Positions 33,465 through 43,114 are shown, counted from the first letter of the stretch. The stretch is DNA of 64,000 bases from Mycolicibacterium monacense (GCF_010731575.1 NZ_AP022617.1:1674001-1738000), one strand, 5' to 3'. Notes: generated by a model from the letters alone, not told the origin. A program made the numbers and translations.

Positions 33465-34333
33465 CCGATGACGCCGCAGGTGCCGACGCGCCCGTGGCGA
33501 CGGGCCTGACCGGACGGCCGTACCGCTCGATCCCTGAACCCGCACCCCGCAGCACGCACGGACCGGCCAAGGTCATCGCGATGTGCAACCAGAAGGGTGG
33601 GGTCGGCAAGACCACCTCGACGATCAACCTCGGCGCCAGCCTGGCCGAATACGGCCGGCGGGTGCTGCTGGTCGACCTGGACCCCCAGGGGGCGCTGTCC
33701 GCCGGGCTGGGCGTGCCGCACTATGAACTCGACCACACCGTGCACAACCTGCTGGTCGAACCGCGGGTGTCGATCGACGACGTCCTGATCAGCACCCGGG
33801 TCAGGAACCTCGACCTGGTGCCGAGCAACATCGACCTGTCCGCCGCGGAGATCCAGCTGGTCAACGAGGTCGGCCGCGAGCAGACACTGGGCCGCGCGCT
33901 GCATCCGGTGCTGGACCGCTACGACTACGTGCTGATCGACTGTCAGCCGTCGCTCGGACTGCTCACGGTCAACGGGCTGGCCTGCAGCGACGGCGTGATC
34001 ATCCCCACCGAATGCGAGTACTTCTCGCTGCGCGGGCTGGCGCTGCTCACCGACACCGTCGACAAGGTCCGTGACCGGCTCAACCCGAAGCTCGACATCA
34101 GCGGCATCCTGGTCACCCGCTACGACCCGCGCACCGTCAACGCCCGGGAGGTCATGGCCCGGGTGGTCGAGCGGTTCGGCGACCTGGTCTTCGACACCGT
34201 CATCACCCGTACGGTGCGCTTCCCCGAGACCAGCGTCGCGGGCGAGCCGATCACGACGTGGGCGCCGAAGTCGGCCGGCGCCGAGGCCTACCGCGCGCTG
34301 GCACGGGAAGTCATCGACCGGTTCGGCGCGTGA
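33461..34333 (+). CDS. ParA/Soj-family ATPase associated with ScpAB (Rv1708-like)
   Basis: A 290-residue deviant Walker A ATPase. KGGVGKTT follows CNQ near residue 45. Walker A' is VLLVDLDPQGALS, and Walker B is YVLIDCQPSLGLLT. It lacks a ParB neighbour. Its fixed position before scpA and scpB suggests a role linked to chromosome condensation rather than origin partition, though this is inferred. ATG 33461 is used. The first 40 residues are rich in Ala and Pro and probably flexible. Overlaps scpA by 4 bases. Confidence 0.92.
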   Translation: MTDDAAGADAPVATGLTGRPYRSIPEPAPRSTHGPAKVIAMCNQKGGVGKTTSTINLGASLAEYGRRVLLVDLDPQGALSAGLGVPHYELDHTVHNLLVEPRVSIDDVLISTRVRNLDLVPSNIDLSAAEIQLVNEVGREQTLGRALHPVLDRYDYVLIDCQPSLGLLTVNGLACSDGVIIPTECEYFSLRGLALLTDTVDKVRDRLNPKLDISGILVTRYDPRTVNAREVMARVVERFGDLVFDTVITRTVRFPETSVAGEPITTWAPKSAGAEAYRALAREVIDRFGA

Positions 34334-35157
34334 GCGGCGGGGACGCCGAGCAGCCAGACAAGAGTGGGTTCCAGGTTCGGCTGAACAATTTCGAGGGACC
34401 GTTCGATCTGCTGCTGCAGCTGATCTTCGCCCATCGGCTCGACGTCACCGAGGTCGCGCTGCACCAGGTCACCGACGACTTCATCGCCTACACCAAGGCG
34501 ATCGGCCGGCAACTCGAACTGGACGAGACGACGGCGTTCCTGGTGATCGCCGCGACGCTGCTCGACCTCAAGGCCGCCCGCCTGCTGCCCGCCGGCGAGG
34601 TCCACGACGAAGAGGACCTCGCCCTGCTCGAGGTCCGTGACCTGCTGTTCGCCCGGCTCCTGCAGTACCGGGCGTTCAAACACGTCGCGGTCATGTTCGC
34701 CGAACTCGAGGCCGCCGCACTGCGCAGCTATCCGCGCGCGGTGTCGCTGGAGCCCCGCTACAGCGAACTGCTCCCGGAGGTGATGCTCGGGGTCGACGCC
34801 GACCGGTTCGCCGAGATCGCGGCGTCGGCGTTCACCCCGCGGCCGGTGCCGAGCGTTCGAACCGACCACCTGCACGCACCGTCGGTGTCGGTGCCCGAAC
34901 AGGCGAAGCGGCTCCTGGCGTTGCTCGAGCAGCGAGGGGTCGGCCAGTGGGCCACATTCACCGATCTGGTCGCCGATTGTCAGGGTGGCATCGAGATCGT
35001 CGGCCGTTTCCTGGCGCTGCTCGAGCTGTACCGGGCGCGGACGGTAGCATTCGACCAGGCAGAACCGCTTGGTGTGCTCCAGGTTTCGTGGACCGGGGAT
35101 AGGCCGACCAACGAACAACTGGCAACCGTCGACGCGGGAGAACAACGAGAGCAATGA
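34330..35157 (+). CDS. scpA: Segregation and condensation protein A
   Basis: Kleisin subunit of the SMC-ScpAB condensin. It has 275 residues. The N-terminal SMC-neck domain (FQVRLNNFEGPFDLLLQLIFAHRLDVTEVAL) is followed by a linker and a C-terminal winged helix (QWATFTDLVADCQGGIEIVGRFLALLELYR) that binds the SMC cap. GTG 34330 overlaps the parA stop, and its own stop overlaps scpB. No smc gene lies in the window, as usual in mycobacteria. Confidence 0.96.
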   Translation: MSGGDAEQPDKSGFQVRLNNFEGPFDLLLQLIFAHRLDVTEVALHQVTDDFIAYTKAIGRQLELDETTAFLVIAATLLDLKAARLLPAGEVHDEEDLALLEVRDLLFARLLQYRAFKHVAVMFAELEAAALRSYPRAVSLEPRYSELLPEVMLGVDADRFAEIAASAFTPRPVPSVRTDHLHAPSVSVPEQAKRLLALLEQRGVGQWATFTDLVADCQGGIEIVGRFLALLELYRARTVAFDQAEPLGVLQVSWTGDRPTNEQLATVDAGEQREQ

Positions 35158-35849
35158 CCGACGAGATCACCGATGGCAACCTCGGCATCGACGTCGCGAC
35201 CACCCCCGAGCTCGACGACTCCGAACTGCGCAACGTACTCGAAGCCCTGCTCCTGGTCGTGGACACGCCCGCGACCGTGGACCAGCTGGCCGAGGTGACC
35301 GACCAGCCTGGCTACCGAATCGCCACCATGCTCACCGAGATGGCCGCCGACCTGGCCGCCCGCGACAGCGGCATCGACCTGCGCGAGGCAGGCGGTGGCT
35401 GGCGGATGTACACCCGGTCGCGCTACGCCCCGTACGTCGAGCGGCTGCTGCTCGACGGCGCCCGCTCCAAACTCACCCGTGCGGCGCTGGAGACGCTGGC
35501 CGTGGTCGCCTACCGCCAGCCGGTGACCCGCGCGCGGGTCAGCGCGGTCCGCGGGGTCAACGTCGACGCCGTCATGCGCACACTGCTGGCCCGCGGGCTG
35601 ATCACCGAGGCGGGCACAGACCCGGACTCGGGGGCGGTCACGTTCGCCACCACCGAGCTGTTCCTCGAGCGGCTCGGGCTGTCCTCGCTGGCCGACCTGC
35701 CCGACATCGCCCCGCTGCTGCCCGACGTCGACGTGATCGACGATCTGAGCGAATCGCTCGCGGACGAACCGAGATTCATGAAACTGGGCGGCGTGCCCGC
35801 ACCCACCGGACAGCCGATGTCCTACGACGTGGACAAGGATGACCGATGA
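35154..35849 (+). CDS. scpB: Segregation and condensation protein B
   Basis: Dimeric winged-helix partner of ScpA in condensin. It has 231 residues. LRNVLEALLLVVDTPATVDQLAEV begins the first winged helix and ALETLAVVAYRQPVTRARVSAVRGVNVDAVMRTLLARGLI is the highly conserved second one. The acidic 40-residue tail is typical of actinobacteria. Overlaps the genes on both sides by 4 bases. Confidence 0.96.
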   Translation: MTDEITDGNLGIDVATTPELDDSELRNVLEALLLVVDTPATVDQLAEVTDQPGYRIATMLTEMAADLAARDSGIDLREAGGGWRMYTRSRYAPYVERLLLDGARSKLTRAALETLAVVAYRQPVTRARVSAVRGVNVDAVMRTLLARGLITEAGTDPDSGAVTFATTELFLERLGLSSLADLPDIAPLLPDVDVIDDLSESLADEPRFMKLGGVPAPTGQPMSYDVDKDDR

Positions 35850-36589
35850 CCGAACCCGATGGTGTCCGACTGCAGAAAGTGTTGTCGCAGGCCGGAATCG
35901 CGTCCCGCCGAGTCGCCGAGAAGATGATCCTCGACGGCCGCGTCGAAGTCGACGGCCACATCGTCACCGAACTCGGCACCCGGGTCGATCCCACCGCGGC
36001 CGACATCCGCGTCGACGGCACCCGGGTCCTGCTCGACGACACGCTCGTGCACCTCGCCATCAACAAGCCGCGAGGGATGCACTCCACGATGTCCGACGAC
36101 CGCGGACGGCCCTGCATCGGTGACCTCGTCGAGCACCGGGTGCGCGGCAACAAGGGGTTGTTCCACGTCGGCCGCCTCGACGCGGACACCGAGGGTCTGA
36201 TGCTGCTGACCAACGACGGCGAACTCGCACACCGGTTGATGCACCCGTCCTACGAGGTGCCCAAGACCTACGTCGCCACCGTGCTGGGAACCGTCCCGCG
36301 CGGGCTGGGCAAGAAGCTGCGCGCCGGAGTGGAACTGGACGACGGACCCGCCCGGGTCGACGACTTCGCGGTCGTGGACGCGATGCCCGGCCGGTCGATG
36401 GTCCGGGTGACCCTGCACGAGGGGCGCAAGCGTATCGTTCGTCGCTTGTTGGCGGCGGTCGGATTCCCGGTGCAGGAGCTGGTGCGCACCGACATCGGGG
36501 CGGTCTCGCTCGGCGAGCAGCGCCCCGGCAGCATCCGGGTGCTGACCCGCAAGGAGATCGGTGAACTGTACAAGGCGGTGGGGATGTGA
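35846..36589 (+). CDS. rluB: 23S rRNA pseudouridine synthase, RluB/RsuA family
   Basis: Isomerises a uridine in the large (RluB) or small (RsuA) subunit rRNA. It has 247 residues. The N-terminal S4 domain ([31 protein letters not shown]) is followed by the catalytic motif [18 protein letters not shown] with the essential Asp, and KTYVATV and [11 protein letters not shown] motifs. Position between scpB and cmk is conserved in Gram-positive genomes. RluB is the usual assignment; exact target uridine not tested. Confidence 0.92.
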   Translation: MTEPDGVRLQKVLSQAGIASRRVAEKMILDGRVEVDGHIVTELGTRVDPTAADIRVDGTRVLLDDTLVHLAINKPRGMHSTMSDDRGRPCIGDLVEHRVRGNKGLFHVGRLDADTEGLMLLTNDGELAHRLMHPSYEVPKTYVATVLGTVPRGLGKKLRAGVELDDGPARVDDFAVVDAMPGRSMVRVTLHEGRKRIVRRLLAAVGFPVQELVRTDIGAVSLGEQRPGSIRVLTRKEIGELYKAVGM

Positions 36590-37272
36590 CTGACGGAACG
36601 GTGATCGCCGTCGACGGCCCCGCCGGCACCGGAAAGTCCTCGGTGTCAAGGGGTTTGGCTCGCGCGCTGGGCGCCCGGTATCTCGACACCGGGGCGATGT
36701 ACCGCATCGTGACCCTGGCCGTGCTGCGCGCGGGCATCGATCCCTCCGACGGGGACGCGGTGGCCGCTGCCGTCGACGGGGTCGAGCTCGCGGTCGGCTA
36801 CGACCCCGACGAGGACCGTTCTTTGCTTGCGGGAGAAGATGTTTCGGCCGAGATCCGCGGAGACGCCGTCACGCGGGCGGTGTCGGCGGTGTCGGCGGTG
36901 CCCGCGGTGCGCGCGCGGCTGGTGGACCTGCAGCGCCGGCTGGCCGACGGATCGGGCAGCGTGGTCGTCGAGGGGCGCGACATCGGGACCGTGGTGCTGC
37001 CCGCCGCCGACGTCAAGATCTTCCTCACCGCCTCGGCCGAGGAGCGGGCGCGCAGGCGCAACGTGCAGAACGTCGCCAACGGACTGCCCGACGACTACGA
37101 CTCCGTCCTGGCCGACGTCCGGCGTCGCGACCATCTGGACTCGACCCGGGCCGTCTCGCCGCTGCGCGCGGCCGACGACGCCGTGGTCGTCGACACCAGC
37201 GATATGAACGAAACCGAAGTGGTCGCGCATCTGCAGGATCTGGTGCACCAGCGGGCGGGAGTGCGCCGATGA
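36586..37272 (+). CDS. cmk: Cytidylate kinase
   Basis: Phosphorylates CMP and dCMP with ATP. It has 228 residues. The P-loop is [15 protein letters not shown] (about residues 9-23), the CMP site [16 protein letters not shown], and the catalytic and lid segment [32 protein letters not shown] 36586 overlaps the rluB stop by 4 bases, and the stop overlaps der by 4. Confidence 0.96.
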   Translation: MTDGTVIAVDGPAGTGKSSVSRGLARALGARYLDTGAMYRIVTLAVLRAGIDPSDGDAVAAAVDGVELAVGYDPDEDRSLLAGEDVSAEIRGDAVTRAVSAVSAVPAVRARLVDLQRRLADGSGSVVVEGRDIGTVVLPAADVKIFLTASAEERARRRNVQNVANGLPDDYDSVLADVRRRDHLDSTRAVSPLRAADDAVVVDTSDMNETEVVAHLQDLVHQRAGVRR

Positions 37273-38684
37273 CATCACCAGAGGACGACGGCACCTGGGT
37301 CGACGAACGGGACTGGGAGCTGGGTGCCGAAGAGGTCGCCGAGGCGATCGAGGAGGCGTCCGCCCCACCCCCGGTGGTAGCCGTCGTCGGCCGTCCCAAC
37401 GTCGGCAAGTCGACGCTGGTGAACCGGATCCTGGGCCGGCGTGAGGCGGTGGTGCAGGACATCCCCGGCGTCACCCGCGACCGCGTCTCCTACGACGCGA
37501 CCTGGTCCGGACGCCGTTTCGTCGTACAGGACACCGGCGGCTGGGAACCCGACGCCAAGGGCCTGCAGCAGCTGGTCGCCGACCAGGCCACCGTCGCGAT
37601 GCGCACCGCCGACGCGATCATCCTCGTCGTCGACGCCGTCGTCGGCGCGACCGCCGCCGACGAAGCCGCCGCGCGGATGCTGCGCAAATCGGGCAAACCG
37701 GTGTTCCTGGCCGCCAACAAGGTCGACACCGAACGCGGAGAGGCCGATGCGGCCGCGCTGTGGTCGCTCGGGATCGGTCAGCCGCATTCGGTGAGCGCCA
37801 TCCACGGCCGCGGCGTCGCCGATCTGCTCGACCATGTCCTCGAGAAACTGCCCGAGGTGTCCGAGGTCGGCGGGGGATCCGGCGGTCCGCGCCGCGTCGC
37901 GCTCGTCGGCAAACCGAACGTGGGCAAGAGCTCGCTGCTCAACCGGCTCGCCGGGGACGAACGGTCGGTGGTGCACGACGTCGCCGGGACGACGGTCGAC
38001 CCGGTCGACTCGCTGATCGAACTCGGCGGCAAGACGTGGCGGTTCGTCGACACGGCCGGGCTGCGCCGCAAGGTCGGCCAGGCCAGCGGCCACGAGTTCT
38101 ACGCCTCGGTGCGCACCCACGGCGCCATCGACGCGGCCGAAGTCGTGCTCGTGCTGATCGACGCCTCCCAACCGCTGACCGAACAGGACCAGCGGGTGCT
38201 GTCGATGGTCATCGAGGCCGGCCGGGCACTGGTGCTCGCCTTCAACAAGTGGGACCTCGTCGACGAGGACCGCCGCTATCTGCTGGACCGGGAAATCGAC
38301 CGGGAGCTGGCGCAGGTGCAGTGGGCGCCGCGGGTCAACATCTCGGCGATGACCGGCCGGGCCGTGCAGAAGCTGGTGCCGGCCCTGGAGACGGCGCTGC
38401 AATCGTGGGACGCCCGCATCCCGACCGGCCGGCTCAACACGTTCTTCAAGGAGATCGTGGCCGCCACGCCGCCTCCCGTGCGGGGCGGCAAGCAGCCCAG
38501 GATCCTGTTCGCCACCCAGGCCACCGCACGGCCTCCGACGTTCGTGTTGTTCACCAGCGGTTTCCTCGAGGCGGGCTATCGTCGGTTCCTCGAGCGGCGG
38601 CTGCGTGAGACCTTTGGATTCGAGGGCAGCCCCATCCGGATCAACGTTCGGGTACGCGAGAAGCGCGGTTCACGATCGCGCTAG
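37269..38684 (+). CDS. der: GTPase Der (EngA)
   Basis: Ribosome-assembly GTPase acting on the 50S subunit. The 471-residue protein has two tandem GTPase domains. The first has GRPNVGKST (about residue 40) and DTGGW; the second has GKPNVGKSS (about residue 214), DTAGL and NKWD. A C-terminal KH-like domain ends with HFRxxF-type sequence [19 protein letters not shown]. The roughly 30-residue acidic N-terminal extension is common in actinobacteria. Last gene of the overlapping run starting at parA. Confidence 0.97.
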   Translation: MTSPEDDGTWVDERDWELGAEEVAEAIEEASAPPPVVAVVGRPNVGKSTLVNRILGRREAVVQDIPGVTRDRVSYDATWSGRRFVVQDTGGWEPDAKGLQQLVADQATVAMRTADAIILVVDAVVGATAADEAAARMLRKSGKPVFLAANKVDTERGEADAAALWSLGIGQPHSVSAIHGRGVADLLDHVLEKLPEVSEVGGGSGGPRRVALVGKPNVGKSSLLNRLAGDERSVVHDVAGTTVDPVDSLIELGGKTWRFVDTAGLRRKVGQASGHEFYASVRTHGAIDAAEVVLVLIDASQPLTEQDQRVLSMVIEAGRALVLAFNKWDLVDEDRRYLLDREIDRELAQVQWAPRVNISAMTGRAVQKLVPALETALQSWDARIPTGRLNTFFKEIVAATPPPVRGGKQPRILFATQATARPPTFVLFTSGFLEAGYRRFLERRLRETFGFEGSPIRINVRVREKRGSRSR

Positions 38685-38690
38685 TACAGT
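38685..38690 (+). promoter_or_regulatory. Candidate -10 element for the leader ORF and permease transcript
   Basis: TACAGT at 38685-38690, one base after the der stop, with no clear -35 box. Transcription would begin near 38697, giving a short leader with AGAGGGG before the leader ORF. Confidence 0.5.
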
Positions 38691-38723
38691 GTGAAGATCA
38701 GCAGACGACGAGAGGGGACGACG

Positions 38724-38834
38724 GTGGCTGAACGAGCCTTCCGTGCCGCACCCTCGCACGCCTGCGCCCTTCAGCCCTTCTGGCCGTCGCGCCGGTTGAT
38801 GGCTTTCGACGAGTGGTGTTGTCCGCGTCCGTAG
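38724..38834 (+). CDS. Leader ORF ending in Trp-Cys-Cys, candidate cysteine-sensing attenuator peptide
   Basis: Thirty-six codons from GTG 38724 to TAG 38832-38834. AGAGGGG at 38711-38717 is a good ribosome-binding site 6 bases upstream. The peptide starts VAERAFRAAP and ends DEWCCPRP; the adjacent TGT TGT codons are at 38817-38822. It lies 64 bases upstream of a TauE/SafE permease, a family that moves sulfur compounds. Polycysteine leader ORFs that respond to cysteine supply are known in mycobacteria. The peptide probably has no function of its own. Too short for routine gene calling. Confidence 0.65.
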   Translation: MAERAFRAAPSHACALQPFWPSRRLMAFDEWCCPRP

Positions 38835-38892
38835 AACACGCGCCCACTGATCGTTCAGGCTGCCTTCTTCAGGCGCCGCGGAGTCGAAAGCC
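38801..38892 (+). promoter_or_regulatory. Candidate attenuator stem hiding the permease ribosome-binding site
   Basis: GGCTTTCGAC (38801-38810) is the exact reverse complement of GTCGAAAGCC (38883-38892). TCCGCG (38822-38827) is the exact reverse complement of CGCGGA (38877-38882). The two downstream arms are contiguous; the two upstream arms are separated by 11 bases holding the Trp and Cys codons. GAAAG at 38886-38890, 8 bases before ATG 38899, lies inside the stem. A ribosome stalled at the Cys codons would cover both upstream arms and free this site. Confidence 0.65.
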
Positions 38893-38898
38893 GGACCA

Positions 38899-39837
38899 AT
38901 GCGTTCGCTACTGATCATCGCCCTCGTCGGCGTCGGTGCCCAGCTCGTCGACGGTGCACTCGGGATGGCGTTCGGCGTCACCGCCTCCACCCTGCTGGTG
39001 CTGTCCGGAGTGGCCGCCGCCCAGGCCAGCGCCGCGGTGCACCTGGCCGAGGTGGGCACCACGCTGGCGTCGGGCATCTCGCACTGGCGCTTCAAGAACA
39101 TCGACTGGTCGATCGTCGCCAAGCTCGGCGTCCCGGGCGCGGTCGGCGCCTTCCTCGGCGCCACGGTGCTGTCGGCGCTGTCCACCGAGGACGCCGCACC
39201 GCTGATGGCCGCGATCCTCGTGTGTATCGGCGCCTACGTGCTGCTGCGCTTCTCGCTGCGCACCCCACCGGTGATCGGCGGCAACGGCACCAAACACGGA
39301 GCCAAATTCCTCACCCCGCTGGGGCTCTTCGGCGGATTCATCGACGCCTCCGGTGGCGGCGGCTGGGGTCCGATCACCACCAGCACGCTCCTCTCGAGCG
39401 GTAAGACCGCACCGCGCACGGTCATCGGTTCGGTCAGCGCGTCGGAGTTCCTGGTCGCGGCGTCGGCCTCGGTGGGCTTCCTCGTCGGGTTGCGTGACGA
39501 GTTCTTCGACAACCTCGGCGTGGTGGCGGCGCTGGCCGTCGGCGGCGTGATCGCTGCACCCATCGCCGCCTGGCTGGTCAGCCGGATCAGCCCGGCGCTG
39601 CTGGGGACCGGAGTCGGCGGGATCATCGTGCTCACCAACTCCCAGAAACTGGTCCACTACTTCGGTATCGAGTGGCCGTGGTCGACGCTGATCTACTCGG
39701 TCATCGCCGTGGCCTGGGCGGTGTTCCTGGTGCTGGCGTGGCGGATCATGCGCGCCCCGGCGTACGTGCCGCAGGAACTCGAAGCCGAGGTCGCGGTCGT
39801 CGAGCGACCGGCGGAAACCGCCGACGAGGTGCGCTGA
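38899..39837 (+). CDS. TauE/SafE-family membrane permease (first copy)
   Basis: A 312-residue integral membrane protein of the TauE/SafE (DUF81) family, whose members export sulfite, sulfoacetate or related anions. Eight or so helices form two repeats. The repeat signatures are VGVGAQLVDGALGMAFGVTAST near the N-terminus and GGFIDASGGGGWGPITTSTLL in the middle. The acidic C-terminal tail (about residues 285-312) is cytoplasmic. Substrate is not known, but the cysteine-codon leader directly upstream supports a sulfur compound. Followed 34 bases later by a second family member. Confidence 0.86.
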   Translation: MRSLLIIALVGVGAQLVDGALGMAFGVTASTLLVLSGVAAAQASAAVHLAEVGTTLASGISHWRFKNIDWSIVAKLGVPGAVGAFLGATVLSALSTEDAAPLMAAILVCIGAYVLLRFSLRTPPVIGGNGTKHGAKFLTPLGLFGGFIDASGGGGWGPITTSTLLSSGKTAPRTVIGSVSASEFLVAASASVGFLVGLRDEFFDNLGVVAALAVGGVIAAPIAAWLVSRISPALLGTGVGGIIVLTNSQKLVHYFGIEWPWSTLIYSVIAVAWAVFLVLAWRIMRAPAYVPQELEAEVAVVERPAETADEVR

Positions 39838-39858
39838 GCCGGTCTGAGCGGGACACAC

Positions 39859-39864
39859 TAGGGT
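39859..39864 (+). promoter_or_regulatory. -10 hexamer of leaderless transcript for the second permease
   Basis: TAGGGT at 39859-39864 ends 7 bases before GTG 39872, so the second permease gene probably has its own leaderless promoter and need not depend on the upstream attenuator. Confidence 0.6.
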
Positions 39865-39871
39865 TCCCCGG

Positions 39872-40654
39872 GTGCCCGTCGTCGACATGGTCCTCATCGC
39901 CCTAGCGGGGGTGGGTGCGGGCGCCATCAACGCGATCGTCGGGTCGGGCACCCTGATCACGTTCCCGACGCTCGTCGCGCTCGGTTATCCGCCGGTCACG
40001 GCGACCATGTCGAACGCGGTCGGACTGGTGGCCGGGGGAGTGTCCGGCACCTGGGGTTACCGCCGCGAACTGCGCGGGCAATGGCATCGGCTGCGCTGGC
40101 AGATCCCGGGTTCCCTCCTTGGAGCGATGGCGGGGGCGTGGCTGCTGCTGCACCTGCCCGAGAAGGTGTTCATCGCGATCGTCCCGGTGCTGCTGATCGC
40201 GGCGCTGATCCTGGTGATCGTCGGCCCGAGGATCCAGGCGTGGGCCAGGCAGCGGTCCGAGAGCGCCGGGCGCTCGCTCGACCACATCAGCCGCGGCAGG
40301 ATGGCCGCGCTGGTGATCGGGACGTTCCTCGTCGGCGTGTACGGCGGCTACTTCACCGCGGCGCAGGGGATCCTGCTGATCGCGGTCATGGGGGCGCTGC
40401 TGCCCGAGGACATGCAACGGATGAACGCCGCCAAGAACCTGCTGTCGCTGATCGTGAACGTCGTCGCGGCCGTCGCGTACACGTTGGTCGCCTTCGACCG
40501 GATCAGCTGGGCCGCTGCGGGTCTCATCGCGGTCGGTTCGCTGCTCGGCGGGTTCCTCGGGGCGCACTACGGCCGACGGCTGTCGCCGAACGCCCTGCGG
40601 GCGGTCATCGTCGTGGTCGGCCTGATCGGGCTGTGGCGGCTGGTGACCGTCTAG
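39872..40654 (+). CDS. TauE/SafE-family membrane permease (second copy)
   Basis: A 260-residue paralogue of the preceding gene. The first repeat signature is GVGAGAINAIVGSGTLITFPTLVALGYPP and the second is GVYGGYFTAAQGILLIAVMGALLP, both standard for TauE/SafE. It has eight predicted helices and a short loop with basic residues (ARQRSESAGRSLDHISRGR) between the halves. GTG 39872 follows a leaderless-type promoter. Its stop overlaps the end of the convergent photolyase gene by 4 bases. Substrate unknown. Confidence 0.86.
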   Translation: MPVVDMVLIALAGVGAGAINAIVGSGTLITFPTLVALGYPPVTATMSNAVGLVAGGVSGTWGYRRELRGQWHRLRWQIPGSLLGAMAGAWLLLHLPEKVFIAIVPVLLIAALILVIVGPRIQAWARQRSESAGRSLDHISRGRMAALVIGTFLVGVYGGYFTAAQGILLIAVMGALLPEDMQRMNAAKNLLSLIVNVVAAVAYTLVAFDRISWAAAGLIAVGSLLGGFLGAHYGRRLSPNALRAVIVVVGLIGLWRLVTV

Positions 40655-42141
40655 AACCGTGTGCGCTTGTCCTCCTGGGCGAGGACGTCCTCGAGGTCGC
40701 CGAGCCGGTTCAACCCCTGTACCGCCCGGCGGGTGCGCATGTTGCGCTCGAGCCGGTCGCGGTGGCGGTGCACGAAGGCCCAGTAGCCGGCCGTGAACGG
40801 GCAGGCGTCCTCGCCGAGGCGTTTACGCGGGTCGTAGGCGCAGTCGCCGCAGTGGTCGCTCATCTTGTTGATGTAGGCGCCGCCGGAGGTGTACGGCTTG
40901 GTGGCGAGCATGCCACCGTCGGCGTGCTGGCTCATCCCGACGACGTTGGTGGGCATGACCCAGCGGAAGCCGTCGACGTAGGCGGTGGCGTACCACTCGG
41001 TGAGTTCGCGAGGGTGGTATCCGCGCTGCAGGGCGTGGCTGCCGAGGATCATCAGCCGCTGGATGTGGTGCGTCCAGCCCCGGTCACGAAGCCCCATCAG
41101 CGCGTGGCGCAGGCATTCGGCGGTCACGGCGTCGGCGTCGAGGTCGGCCCACCAGTCCGGAAGCGGTGTCCTGGCGTCGAGTTCGTTGCTGTCGACGTAC
41201 CGCTCGCCGAAATGCCAGTAGAGATGCCACATGTACTCGCGCCAGCCGAGGATCTGGCGGATGAACCCCTCGACGGCAGCCAGCGGCGCGGTCCCGTCGC
41301 GGTAGGCCTGTTCGGCGGCGTACACAGCGTCGAGGGGGTGGAGCACGCCGAGGTTGAGCGGCACCGACAACAGTGAGTGCGACATCGCCCAGTCCTCGCC
41401 CATCATCGCGTCCTCGTAGTCGCCGAAGGTCGGCAGGCGGTGCTCGATGAAGCGGGTGAGGGCGCGTTTGGCTTCGGCGGGTGTGACGGCGAACAGGCGG
41501 GGGCCGTCGGCGCCGACGGTGTCGAGGTCCATCCGGTCGAGGTCGCGGCGGACCTCTTCGTCGATGTCGTCCTCGCGGGGCTTGTACGGCGCGGGCACGT
41601 CGAGGGTGCGCCGCTTCTTCGGTGGGGAGTGGCGGTTCTCCTCGTCGTAGTTCCACCGGTTGCCGACGGGATCGGCCCCGCTCATCAGGACGTCGAAGCG
41701 GCGGCGTTGGTCGCGGTAGAAGTCCTCCATGCGGAACCGGGTGCGGTTCCCGGCCCACTGTTCGAAGTCCTTGCGCGGCAACGCGAATGTCGGGGTGGGC
41801 AGGATGTCGGCGACGAGGCCACGCTGTTTGAGGCGGTGGACGAACCTCTCGGCGGCGAAGGACGTCGGCTCGTGGACGAGGACGGGCCGGCCGTAGCGTT
41901 CGAGCGCGTCGGTGTAGGTCTCGGAGCGGAGGAGGGTGGCGCGGTCGCCGAGGTCGCGGTCGGCGTGGCGCAGCGCGGACAGCACGATGTGCAGTTTCTG
42001 GCGGTGGTAGCGGCGCTTGCGCAGGGCGTGGTCGGCCTCGATGAGCAGCACGTCGCGGTGGGCGTGCTCGCCGCCGTGGACGGCCGGGCCGAGTTGGTCG
42101 GCGAAGAGCCACAGTGGGGTGTCGTCACGCGTACCGGTCAC
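40651..42141 (-). CDS. Iron-sulfur bacterial photolyase/cryptochrome (PhrB, FeS-BCP type)
   Basis: A 496-residue flavoprotein of the class repairing (6-4) photoproducts. Family members carry FAD, a lumazine antenna and a [4Fe-4S] cluster. The N-terminal antenna domain is LWLFADQLGP onward. The C-terminal domain has QRLMILGSHALQRGYHP and WVMPTNVVGMSQHADGG. Four Cys fit the cluster ligands: one in TAECLRH, two in HCGDC and one in DACPF, with 12 residues between the last two as in Agrobacterium PhrB. GTG 42141 follows a leaderless-type promoter. Longer upstream reading is not supported. Confidence 0.88.
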   Translation of the reverse strand: MTGTRDDTPLWLFADQLGPAVHGGEHAHRDVLLIEADHALRKRRYHRQKLHIVLSALRHADRDLGDRATLLRSETYTDALERYGRPVLVHEPTSFAAERFVHRLKQRGLVADILPTPTFALPRKDFEQWAGNRTRFRMEDFYRDQRRRFDVLMSGADPVGNRWNYDEENRHSPPKKRRTLDVPAPYKPREDDIDEEVRRDLDRMDLDTVGADGPRLFAVTPAEAKRALTRFIEHRLPTFGDYEDAMMGEDWAMSHSLLSVPLNLGVLHPLDAVYAAEQAYRDGTAPLAAVEGFIRQILGWREYMWHLYWHFGERYVDSNELDARTPLPDWWADLDADAVTAECLRHALMGLRDRGWTHHIQRLMILGSHALQRGYHPRELTEWYATAYVDGFRWVMPTNVVGMSQHADGGMLATKPYTSGGAYINKMSDHCGDCAYDPRKRLGEDACPFTAGYWAFVHRHRDRLERNMRTRRAVQGLNRLGDLEDVLAQEDKRTRF

Positions 42142-42148
42142 CTCTTCG

Positions 42149-42154
42149 AGGCTA
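42149..42154 (-). promoter_or_regulatory. -10 hexamer of leaderless photolyase transcript
   Basis: On the minus strand TAGCCT (42154-42149) ends 7 bases before GTG 42141. This also decides the start codon, because GAAGAG abuts the GTG and cannot act as a spaced ribosome-binding site. Confidence 0.6.
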
Positions 42155-42302
42155 CGAGGGGCGCTGGGTGGGCTCGAGTGTGCGACGTCATACGCCGTCC
42201 TCGGCGTGTCGCGTACGAATCCGCACAACGGCGAAGCGGTTGGGATTCGCGGCGGGGGGTGCGGTAGGCTCACGTGCTGCCGCAGGAGCAATCCCGCGGC
42301 AA

Positions 42303-42376
<74 letters not shown>

Positions 42377-42387
42377 CGCAGGTCAGA

Positions 42388-42421
42388 GGCGGTTTCCGAG
42401 AATTCGGAAGCCGCCTTTTCT
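42388..42421 (+). terminator. Intrinsic terminator after tRNA-Pro
   Basis: GGCGGTTTCCGA and TCGGAAGCCGCC form a 12-pair stem (one G-T pair) with loop GAAT, followed by TTTTCT. It ends the tRNA transcript. Confidence 0.88.
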
Positions 42422-42571
42422 CATTCGGCCCAACTCCGGGCCCCGGTGTCGGGCCGACCTCAAAGTTGTGAACAACTATCACTGTCTCCTCATGGTCCAC
42501 TGTGACAACAGCGGTAACAATGGGGAATCGTTCGACACCGACCACCACGTCAGGACGCGTTCGGCGGCTGA

Positions 42572-43048
<477 letters not shown>

Positions 43049-43114
43049 CGCTCAGACCCGCCGCTAACGGGGAATGCCCCCGGGGACGATCCTCACCTGA
43101 GGACCGAACAGCGC

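Noticed and set aside
42460..42490. CRP-like site TGTGA...TCAC upstream of rpf
   Set aside because: The two halves are spaced by 7 bases rather than the 6 of the CRP consensus, and the outer bases do not match.
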